A program made the translations under genes and the position numbers. Positions 1-5,241 of a stretch of DNA of 5,241 nucleotides are shown in pieces. The stretch comes from Dehalococcoidia bacterium (GTDB lineage Bacteria; Chloroflexota; Dehalococcoidia; Lucifugimonadales; Lucifugimonadaceae). The stretch spans positions 465 through 5,705 of the forward strand of contig JAAXHR010000057.1 of assembly GCA_012270805.1 (NCBI GenBank). Reading direction: 5' to 3'. Under the pieces are notes generated by a model. The model saw nothing but the letters and a program-made list of their open reading frames with translations. It had not been told where the DNA came from and searched no databases. Every line of letters starts with the position of its first letter. The first letter of the stretch is position 1.

Positions 1-9
1 AAGTGCTGA

Positions 10-110
10 GTGCCCCCTTTGTCCTTCGGACATTTCCCCCGGGAGCGGGGGAAACCTGAAGCGACCCGGCCTGGCCGACTGGCTTCCCGCCTTTGCGGGA
101 GTGACGCTCG
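10..110. repeat. Cluster of three GC-rich hairpins, REP-like intergenic repeat
   Basis: Three perfect short inverted repeats follow one another. The first is GTCC/GGAC with a TTC loop at 21-31. The second is TTTCCCCC at 33-40 pairing with GGGGGAAA at 47-54 around GGGAGC. The third is TCCCGC at 85-90 pairing with GCGGGA at 95-100 around CTTT, followed by GTGACG. No open reading frame of note crosses the block. Closely spaced palindromes of this kind are typical of dispersed intergenic repeats (REP/BIME-like or small MITE relatives). The unit may begin left of the window, so its limits are approximate. None of the hairpins is followed by a T tract, so I prefer a repeat to an intrinsic terminator, although it could also end transcription from a gene to the left. 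Confidence 0.5.
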
Positions 111-161
111 CTACTGATCGATTTGCATTGTTTTAAGCATCGATTCTAAAGTGCGTTGAAA

Positions 162-167
162 TATACT
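162..167 (+). promoter_or_regulatory. Possible -10 box (TATACT) upstream of the MFS gene
   Basis: TATACT differs from the sigma-70 consensus at one position and lies 53 bases before the TTG start. I see no good -35 hexamer 16-18 bases upstream. Just upstream, the 7-mer ATCGATT occurs twice (117-123 and 139-145), exactly 22 bases apart, and could be an operator. This is weak evidence from matching by eye. Confidence 0.25.
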
Positions 168-220
168 GGTTTCATCTGCCGCATTACTTATCTCGGCACT
201 AATTTCTAAAGCGAAAACAG

Positions 221-1546
221 TTGGCCACCACGGATACCACCGACGGTACGACTAGGCTAACGCCTTCGAACGCCGAGCCCGCAACCCCTTCTACTGCGGA
301 TGCTCCCCAGGTGCCTGCAGTTAAACGTAGCTGGATGTCGCGCACATTCGAGTCGTTGGGGCACCGCGACTACCGGATGATGTGGATCAGCATGTTCCTG
401 TCGATGGGCGGGTTCAACATGCTGATGCTGGCGCGTGGGATCTTGATCTACGACCTGACGGGCGACGCGCAGAAGACGGCTTTGGTTTCCATCGGCTGGG
501 CTCCCGGACTGCTGATCATGTCGCTGTTCGGCGGGGTTTTGGGCGACCGTGTGGAACGCCGGATGTTGATTCAGGTTTCGCAGTTCGCCAACGCCGTGTT
601 CGCCGTTGCTGTCGGATTTCTGATATTGACAAATGTCATCGAGTGGTGGCATTTGATGATCGTTTCGACGTTGCAGGGCTGCGTCTTCGCGTTGCAAATT
701 CCGGCCCGTACGGCGGCGATGTCACAACTCGTGCCCAAGCCGTTGATCGGCAACGCGATGGCACTCAACGCGACCGCGATGACGATGATGAGTATCGCCG
801 CCCCTGCGGTTGGTGGAGTGCTCTACGAGATGATCCAGCCCGAGGGCGTCTACTTCGTCGTGACGGTGATGATGTTCTTGGCGATGGGTTTCACGACTCT
901 CCTGCCGAAGATGTATCCCGACCAGCGTCAAACCAAGACGAAGGAATCGCCCCTGCTCAACATCAAGCGTGGGATTGTCTATGCTGCCCGAAACAATCTG
1001 ATTAGAGTGTTGCTCATCCAGTCAGTGATCATCGCAATGCTTTCAATGCCGTTCAGGATGCTGGTGCCAGTCTTCGCTAAAGATCTTTACGGCTCGGTGC
1101 CGAGTGAAGTAGGGTGGATTGCCACGATGGCGGGCTTCGGCGGGATCGCGGCGTCAATGGGAGTTGCGAGCCTGCGTGCCGGGCAACGACGCGGTTGGGT
1201 GATTCTCTTGTCGCCGATCATCTCTGCCGTTTCGATGTTCATCATCGGGTCTTTCCCGTGGTACTGGGTGGGAATGATCTTCTTCATCGGTGTCGGATTT
1301 GGCGAATCTATCCGATGGGCGCTGGGTCAGGCGCTGGTGGTTGAGCATGCCAATCCGCGATACCGCGCCCGCATGACCAGCCTGACGATGATGACCTACG
1401 GACTGATCCCGCTAGCCGCGTTCCCGGTAGGCTGGCTCGTGGACAACGTCGGTGTACAAGAGACCGTCGTCGGCATGGCGATCGCTCTGTTCGCCGCCGG
1501 ACTATTCTTCATCATAGCCAGCAAATCTGTCAGGGATTTGAATTAG
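221..1546 (+). CDS. MFS transporter, MFS_3 / EntS-like exporter
   Basis: A 441-residue integral membrane protein, the usual size for a 12-helix major facilitator superfamily carrier. Residues 1-45 are a polar, Thr/Pro/Ala-rich, probably disordered cytoplasmic tail. Hydrophobic segments follow at about 53-75, 87-107, 117-138, 143-162, 176-202 and 208-228. A charged central loop spans about 229-262. Further segments lie at about 263-285, 297-318, 326-345, 347-372, 388-408 and 413-434. The loop between helices 2 and 3 carries MFS motif A (GGVLGDRVERR, 104-114). PARTAAMSQLVP (161-172) and the following NAMALNATA with GGV (178-200) are typical of the MFS_3 group, which includes enterobactin exporter EntS and macrolide efflux proteins. 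The likely role is proton-driven export of a small molecule; the substrate cannot be read from the sequence. The start is TTG at 221, because a TAA at 200-202 closes the frame upstream. No clear SD precedes it. The next candidates are GTG at 311 and ATG at 335, also without an SD, and the ATG would remove only the tail. It converges on the three-gene reverse operon, so co-regulation with it is unlikely. Confidence 0.9.
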   Translation: MATTDTTDGTTRLTPSNAEPATPSTADAPQVPAVKRSWMSRTFESLGHRDYRMMWISMFLSMGGFNMLMLARGILIYDLTGDAQKTALVSIGWAPGLLIMSLFGGVLGDRVERRMLIQVSQFANAVFAVAVGFLILTNVIEWWHLMIVSTLQGCVFALQIPARTAAMSQLVPKPLIGNAMALNATAMTMMSIAAPAVGGVLYEMIQPEGVYFVVTVMMFLAMGFTTLLPKMYPDQRQTKTKESPLLNIKRGIVYAARNNLIRVLLIQSVIIAMLSMPFRMLVPVFAKDLYGSVPSEVGWIATMAGFGGIAASMGVASLRAGQRRGWVILLSPIISAVSMFIIGSFPWYWVGMIFFIGVGFGESIRWALGQALVVEHANPRYRARMTSLTMMTYGLIPLAAFPVGWLVDNVGVQETVVGMAIALFAAGLFFIIASKSVRDLN

Positions 1547-1556
1547 GGGGCGGACA

Positions 1557-1587
1557 GGCATATCTGCCGGTTCGGGTGTTGCCCGGA
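1557..1587. terminator. Weak hairpins between convergent genes
   Basis: Two small inverted repeats lie in the 57-base gap between the MFS stop and the end of the reverse operon. One is GGCA/TGCC around TATC at 1557-1568. The other is TTCGGG at 1571-1576 pairing with CCCGGA at 1582-1587, with one G-T wobble, around TGTTG. The second is stronger in the forward-strand RNA. Neither has a T run on either strand, so they are poor matches to an intrinsic terminator. Position between convergent genes is the main support. Confidence 0.25.
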
Positions 1588-1603
1588 GGTGATCCCAAAC
1601 TGA

Positions 1604-2356
1604 CTACGGTATGGTGTTTGATTTCCAGCCGTCGAATTCAGGTGGTAACAGGTTGATGATCTGGTCGGACTTCATGCTGTGAAGGTCATACGTCCTATCC
1701 AGTTGATCGATGACGGTCATAAAACGCCGTAGTACGCCGCGACGATTGGCATCGGAGACGGCGCCACGTTTCGGTCGGAAGATTTTGGTGTCGAAGTAGA
1801 GCGCGTCAGCGGCCTTCATCAGTTCGCGGTTGGAGATGTAGCGCATCGTTACAGCAAGACGTTCTTCGAACTCTGATACTTGGTCAATTTCGCTGTTGAG
1901 GAACAAGCGCGCTTCTCTAGGCGCATCACGGAACAGCCAGTGGATTCGAGTAGGCCCGGCGACTCGATGACGGTAGTAGCGAAGGCCGCTGTCGGAGAGG
2001 ATGTAGTAAGAATAGTCTCGTAGTGCCGGATTTCCCCTCCGAATCGCCCGGGACCTGATGAGATGGAAGGATGCCGCAGCCAGCCACGTCCATAGACCGC
2101 GATTTTCTGCCGTGGCGCGAGTTGGCAGTTCATCGTATCCGGCGCTGACGAAGGATGTCGAGACCAGGGCCGCTAGTTCGCGTTTCAAACACGTCCTAGG
2201 GATGTCGATATCTATCCGCGGCTCAACAATTTCCGAATAGCGAGTTGAACGGGCAATATCTTCCGCGTCCTCTACACGCATAACACCTTCTTGGTAGCGA
2301 TCCAAGAAAGTCTGGAACACTTGCATTCCCTGTTCATTGAAAGATCGTGCCCACAT
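1604..2356 (-). CDS. DUF6339-like protein, third gene of the GHKL ATPase operon
   Basis: A 250-residue soluble protein with no signal peptide or membrane helix. The first ~60 residues are acidic and helical-looking. Residues about 88-103 (WTWLAAASFHLI then RSR) may form an amphipathic helix. The C-terminal half carries the most distinctive text: YRHRVAGPTRIHWLFRD (128-144), LYFDT (186-190), KRGAV (196-200) and RRFMTVIDQLDRTYDLHSM (210-228), ending in LLPPEFDGW (236-244). From memory, the lysine-arginine-glycine segment, the QLD-TYDL block and the LLP-EFD ending match the C terminus of DUF6339 proteins. That family has no established biochemical function that I know of, and I could not run a profile search. 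I see no nuclease or methyltransferase motif. The ATG is well supported: GAGGA (2364-2368, minus strand) lies 7 bases upstream inside the end of the preceding gene, and the genes are 2 bases apart. It is the last gene of the operon and converges with the MFS gene. Confidence 0.8.
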   Translation of the reverse strand: MWARSFNEQGMQVFQTFLDRYQEGVMRVEDAEDIARSTRYSEIVEPRIDIDIPRTCLKRELAALVSTSFVSAGYDELPTRATAENRGLWTWLAAASFHLIRSRAIRRGNPALRDYSYYILSDSGLRYYRHRVAGPTRIHWLFRDAPREARLFLNSEIDQVSEFEERLAVTMRYISNRELMKAADALYFDTKIFRPKRGAVSDANRRGVLRRFMTVIDQLDRTYDLHSMKSDQIINLLPPEFDGWKSNTIP

Positions 2357-2358
2357 CT

Positions 2359-3141
2359 TTAAGTCCTCGCGTTCAATGCCGTCGAAACGGCGTTGACAAA
2401 TCTGTTGGATCTCATCTTGGAGAAACCTTCAACCGCTTCATCGATCCAGTGTTCCAAATCGTCGTCTTCAGTTACATCGTCCAATCTAGTCGCGATCGGT
2501 CTAAGGTCTGACAACGACATCATCCATCGGTACCATTCGTAGAACCACGTTTCAGAATCGTGTACATCTTGCTCGTCGTCTCCTAATAGTGCGAATTCAA
2601 GGATCTGCCGAAAGGCCTGAGGAACTACGCACGCCACGAACATCGGATCATTGGCGAACTGGGCGAAGTTCTCCTGAAGACTCTTCGAGATGTACAGCGT
2701 TGGGCCGGAGGACTGGTTGCGTTCCAACCGCCAAACTTCCTGTCCCGTTGATCCCCACCTCACCGGGAGCAACGCATCCTGTTCGGTGATTAGATCGGCG
2801 AGATTTACTAGCGGGATATTCTCGGCAAGGCCGAGCAATCGACCGGAGGTTTCTGCTTCGACCACGCGAAAAAAGAATGGTGTGGAATCCGTCAGTGTGA
2901 ATTCGTCAATGAAGAGCTGGTCGTGCCCGAAAGAGTCAAACGGGTTCTCTAGTTCGCGACGCGCGAAAGTACTTTCCCCGCGTGCCTCGATGAACGCTTT
3001 GGCAGTAATAGGGAACTGGTATTCCGAAAGTTCGGTGCTTACAGCGACGGTAGTCCCTTCGGGCGTGGAATCGACTAACCGAATCTGAACATGTTTCCGA
3101 TCGATTCGTCTGCGCTCGGTATAGTTGAAGGTTCTTTTCAT
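2359..3141 (-). CDS. Conserved-looking protein of unknown function, middle gene of operon
   Basis: A 260-residue soluble protein that I do not recognise by function. It begins MKRTFNYTERRRI; in my recollection, starts of the type FNYT-R-RI recur in proteins encoded beside GHKL ATPases of this kind, but I cannot confirm this here. Residues 1-150 alternate hydrophobic and charged positions in short runs, suggesting a mainly beta domain (for example VQIRLVD at 18-24, PFFFRVVEAE at 88-97, PTLYISKSL at 147-155). Residues about 155-255 look helical and acidic, with a Trp/Tyr-rich stretch ETWFYEWYRWMM (197-208) and an Asp/Glu cluster at 221-235. No catalytic motif is apparent. The ATG at 3139-3141 overlaps the TGA of the ATPase gene (ATGA). 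A possible SD, AGGA (3152-3155, minus strand), lies 10 bases upstream, so translation is probably coupled. Its fixed place between the ATPase and the DUF6339-like gene suggests an adaptor or structural partner of the ATPase, which is inference only. Confidence 0.8.
   Translation of the reverse strand: MKRTFNYTERRRIDRKHVQIRLVDSTPEGTTVAVSTELSEYQFPITAKAFIEARGESTFARRELENPFDSFGHDQLFIDEFTLTDSTPFFFRVVEAETSGRLLGLAENIPLVNLADLITEQDALLPVRWGSTGQEVWRLERNQSSGPTLYISKSLQENFAQFANDPMFVACVVPQAFRQILEFALLGDDEQDVHDSETWFYEWYRWMMSLSDLRPIATRLDDVTEDDDLEHWIDEAVEGFSKMRSNRFVNAVSTALNART
2364..2368 (-). promoter_or_regulatory. RBS (GAGGA) of the DUF6339-like gene inside the upstream CDS
   Basis: GAGGA on the minus strand lies 7 bases before the ATG at 2354-2356 and forms part of the last codons of the 260-residue gene. 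This fixes the start of the third gene and indicates that the two genes share one mRNA. Confidence 0.6.
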
Positions 3142-5048
3142 CCTTTTGCCATCCTAGGAGTAGCCCTTACTGTTAGATCGCGCTTGGTGTCAAAGCCCAC
3201 GATCCTGAACGTAAACCCATCTTGCAAATCGTTGAGGCGGACTTCGTTGCTGCTGACGATGTCAGGATCACATCCCGATCTCTCCAGCGACAATCCGCTA
3301 CTTTTGAGATCGTGGAAGTCGAAGTCGAATTTGGAGTGACGTTTGATCGGATCGCCACGCCCACCTTCGAATCCGGCTTTGATGATGATGGTTTCGATCT
3401 CGCGCTCCCGTTCGGTGTTATCGCGGACGTGAAAACCATCACGGCTTTTTTCGAGGAAGAACGGCGTTACGCGTCGTTTCACCACGACAGTTGGACTCAC
3501 CGTTTCACCTGTTTGCACGACTCGTTTACGGCGGCGTGGCTGCGGTTCGGCGGATGGTTGTGGCACCTTCCAGAATATGTTGTTGAACAACGACGCAGCC
3601 GAGTCTTCGTCTTGCGCGTCGAGCATTCGGACGATAGCGTTTGGAGAACTTGTGACAAAACCGATCGTATTCATCGCACCCCGTTGGTAGCCTTGCTTTA
3701 TCGCGTCCGTACGCTCGAAATTGGTATGCGAAGGGTTTTCTGCGAAGCCCATCAAATCCGCGAGCGGACCGTTTTCAACTACTACTAGGAAAACCCGATG
3801 CGGCGGATTGATGGCACACGCCCTTCGGACACTGATGCCTTGGCGGACCAGATAAGACCGCCGGCGTGTGGTGTAGGGAACATGTTGACCGTACACCGTG
3901 AACCATGTTGAGAGGGGCGGGCCCGTTGCCGGTCTGACCCACACGGGAATACGGATGCTGAATGGTTCAGAATCTCGGTCCAGGTCTATCAGCTCATTGA
4001 GATCAGCTTCGTTCAAAATGGTTTCATCGTCCCATTTCGGCGTACTCTGCGTTGGTTGATTAACTCGCGCTGGTGTTCGTTGCTCAGTGTTTGCCCACAC
4101 CGCCAATCTGATGGTGTCGGCAAGTTCGCGATTTTCCTGTCGAAACACTGGCGAATCGATCTCTTTTCGCATCCACTCCGCGTCCATCGTCGTCTCAGGC
4201 GGTGTGCGGTAATTCTCTTGCACCTCGATAACCAAATCGCCCTTCAGAATCGGCCAAAAGTAATTTTCGATCACTTCCTGACGTAGCATTGCAACGTTGA
4301 ATTCATCGACAACGTGGGGGATTATGATCGACAAGCCTGGAATGTCGCCCTTGCCATAGCGTGCATCGTCATCGCGTGCCAGATGGAAGGCTTCTTGGAA
4401 TCGGTTTATCCGTATCGGTTCTGAGATAGCCATCGGCTTGCCGTTATCCCACCGCGCAAAGTAGCCGTATGGATCGTATTGCGAACCGTTCAATTGGTGG
4501 GTCTTAATGTCGCACCTGCCGAGAAGGTAAGAGGCACTGTCGTCAGGCCTTCGTGTCAAACCGAAAAAGGTGTTGATGCGACTCGAGGCAGGGAACACCG
4601 TTTTTCCCAATCCCCACTTACCGAGTGTTCCGGCTCGTTTGCCGCTACGACCAACGTTGCGCCAAAAATAGAAAAAATTATCTTCGCTGTCGTTGTCATA
4701 GTCTTGGAGTTGATCTGGATCACCCACCAACCCGGTGGTGCCAAAATCCTCAATTGCTAAGAATCGCATCCCTCGGTTGACGGGCGGTGGGGCGAGTAAT
4801 CCACTACCTTTCGCCCCCAGATGGTCTGACAGTCCTTCAAAGAGCTCATTGACAAATTCGTCGCGCAACTCTCCAAAAGTGAACCGGACCTTGACAGTCT
4901 CGTGCCCCAGCCTCGCGTCGAGGGAGTTCTGAATCGACTCGCGAACCAAATGGCGTGCGTTTTCATCGTCTGATTCACTGGAAAAGAACGCTTCTTCGAT
5001 TGGATCGACGAGAGTTCTTCCAGGCTGGTGCTCAAAGAAGTTCCACAT
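3138..5048 (-). CDS. GHKL (MutL/MORC/HSP90-like) ATP-binding protein, first gene of putative defence operon
   Basis: A 636-residue soluble protein with an N-terminal Bergerat-fold ATPase domain (about 30-280). The N box, LVRESIQNSLDAR (34-46), contains the predicted general base Glu37, the Mg-binding Asn41 and an NSLDA identical to that of MutL. IEDFGTTGL (99-107) is the nucleotide-contacting DxG motif, with one extra residue before the second Gly. GTLGKWGLGKTVFPASSR (140-157) is the glycine-rich lid with Lys149. PGLSIIIP (237-244) fits the last strand motif. Residues about 280-500 are mixed alpha/beta and could be a transducer-like region. A basic linker, PRRRKR (504-509), precedes a C-terminal part (about 528-636) that looks like a beta-sandwich and ends GFTFRIVGFDTKRDL (611-625). 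All four ATPase motifs look intact, so ATP binding and hydrolysis are likely. GHKL ATPases of this group are known in operons with restriction enzymes, DNA methyltransferases or helicases, where ATP-driven dimer closure is thought to drive DNA or protein remodelling. The ATG follows AGAGGAG by 9 bases. The stop overlaps the next ATG by 4 bases. Confidence 0.88.
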   Translation of the reverse strand: MWNFFEHQPGRTLVDPIEEAFFSSESDDENARHLVRESIQNSLDARLGHETVKVRFTFGELRDEFVNELFEGLSDHLGAKGSGLLAPPPVNRGMRFLAIEDFGTTGLVGDPDQLQDYDNDSEDNFFYFWRNVGRSGKRAGTLGKWGLGKTVFPASSRINTFFGLTRRPDDSASYLLGRCDIKTHQLNGSQYDPYGYFARWDNGKPMAISEPIRINRFQEAFHLARDDDARYGKGDIPGLSIIIPHVVDEFNVAMLRQEVIENYFWPILKGDLVIEVQENYRTPPETTMDAEWMRKEIDSPVFRQENRELADTIRLAVWANTEQRTPARVNQPTQSTPKWDDETILNEADLNELIDLDRDSEPFSIRIPVWVRPATGPPLSTWFTVYGQHVPYTTRRRSYLVRQGISVRRACAINPPHRVFLVVVENGPLADLMGFAENPSHTNFERTDAIKQGYQRGAMNTIGFVTSSPNAIVRMLDAQDEDSAASLFNNIFWKVPQPSAEPQPRRRKRVVQTGETVSPTVVVKRRVTPFFLEKSRDGFHVRDNTEREREIETIIIKAGFEGGRGDPIKRHSKFDFDFHDLKSSGLSLERSGCDPDIVSSNEVRLNDLQDGFTFRIVGFDTKRDLTVRATPRMAKG

Positions 5049-5057
5049 GCGTTACAT

Positions 5058-5064
5058 CTCCTCT
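5058..5064 (-). promoter_or_regulatory. Strong RBS (AGAGGAG) of the GHKL ATPase gene
   Basis: AGAGGAG on the minus strand lies 9 bases before the ATG at 5046-5048. It is the best Shine-Dalgarno in the window in a free leader and supports the chosen start of the operon. Confidence 0.65.
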
Positions 5065-5241
5065 GCAGATCAAGTGTTCAGATGTGTTTATTCGACAACC
5101 AAAAGGTATCCCAATTTAGGCGAAAACCGGCATATGTTCAAGAATCACGCAACGAATTATACAGATTTTTGTCAACCATTGGCGCATGTCAAGCAAGTCT
5201 TGGACCAACACATTGAGCCTCAAGTACTCTGCGTGCTCGCT
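5065..5241. other. Intergenic leader and right edge, no gene supported
   Basis: This end of the window is AT-richer than the coding regions and holds the promoter candidates. The only open stretch reaching the edge is a 41-codon minus-strand frame that ends in TAA at 5116-5118. It would run through the TATAAT and is short enough to be chance, so I do not call it a partial gene. Partner genes of the operon, if any, would lie beyond 5241. Confidence 0.4.
5113..5192 (-). promoter_or_regulatory. Likely promoter region of the three-gene operon
   Basis: The leader upstream of the ATPase gene is AT-rich. On the minus strand it has a perfect TATAAT at 5156-5161 and two perfect TTGACA hexamers at 5170-5175 and 5187-5192. 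Their spacers to TATAAT are 8 and 25 bases, so neither is at the standard 17. A second candidate has standard geometry but weaker boxes: TTGAAC at 5136-5141, a 17-base spacer, and TAAATT at 5113-5118. Either would leave a leader of roughly 60-100 bases. The region clearly looks regulatory, but which pair is used cannot be decided by eye. Confidence 0.4.

Noticed and set aside
33..54. Intrinsic terminator for a gene left of the window
   Set aside because: The stem is strong, but no T tract follows on the forward strand and neighbouring hairpins suggest a repeat element. A terminator role remains possible but unsupported.
382..1005. 207-codon forward frame inside the MFS gene
   Set aside because: The translation is dominated by Arg, Asp and Gly, as expected from an out-of-frame reading of GC-rich DNA, while the MFS frame gives clear helices and motif A.
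1611..1682. Short forward ORF (23 codons) after the perfect SD-like sequence
   Set aside because: The spacing from the SD core to the ATG is about 21 bases, too long. The frame is tiny and antisense to the third operon gene.
2690..3088. 132-codon forward frame opposite the middle gene
   Set aside because: It is a Ser/Arg-rich translation antisense to the middle gene, which has coupled starts and stops on both sides. No independent signal.
3222..3788. 188-codon forward frame opposite the C-terminal half of the ATPase gene
   Set aside because: It is antisense to a well-supported gene. Its translation is rich in Arg, His and Phe without any domain-like pattern, and no SD or promoter was seen. 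It is a shadow of the reverse gene.
5116..5241. 41-codon open minus-strand frame running in from the right edge, possibly the end of an upstream operon gene
   Set aside because: About 40 open codons occur easily by chance. The frame passes through a perfect TATAAT and AT-rich leader sequence, and the residues resemble no family I know.
1..5241. CRISPR array, tRNA, rRNA gene, insertion sequence or attachment site
   Set aside because: I saw no regularly spaced repeats, no tRNA-like cloverleaf, no transposase frame and no paired terminal repeats. The 16S-like 11-mer is too short to be an rRNA remnant.

Overview
The window is bacterial DNA of moderate G+C (roughly 50-60% in the lines I counted). 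It holds four genes in a tail-to-tail layout. One forward gene encodes a major facilitator superfamily (MFS) exporter. Three tightly packed reverse genes follow, transcribed from the right-hand end. Nothing fixes the taxon. The style of the MFS protein and the palindromic GC-rich repeats at the left edge remind me of marine Chloroflexota (SAR202/Dehalococcoidia-like) genomes, but this is recall-based and low confidence.

Left edge (1-220): no gene. The first ~110 bases hold three short perfect hairpins in a row that look like dispersed intergenic repeats (REP-like). An AT-richer stretch with a possible promoter follows. Positions 221-1546 encode a 12-helix MFS transporter of the MFS_3/EntS-like type, starting at a TTG codon. 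The 57-base gap at 1547-1603 separates the convergent genes. It has two weak hairpins without a T tract and a perfect 11-base match to the 16S anti-Shine-Dalgarno region.

Right part (5048 down to 1604, minus strand): a compact operon of three genes. The first encodes a 636-residue GHKL (Bergerat-fold) ATPase with a MutL/MORC-like N box. The second encodes a 260-residue protein I do not recognise. The third encodes a 250-residue protein resembling, from memory, the DUF6339 family. The first two genes overlap by 4 nt (ATGA). The second and third are 2 nt apart, and the SD of the third lies inside the end of the second. This implies co-expression and a joint function.

GHKL ATPases of this MutL/MORC-like group are known to travel with restriction-modification and other anti-phage genes. 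My best inference is that the operon is all or part of an uncharacterised defence module. No nuclease, methyltransferase or helicase is visible in the window. If such partners exist, they lie beyond position 5241 or are hidden in the two unrecognised proteins. The MFS gene is probably an unrelated neighbour.
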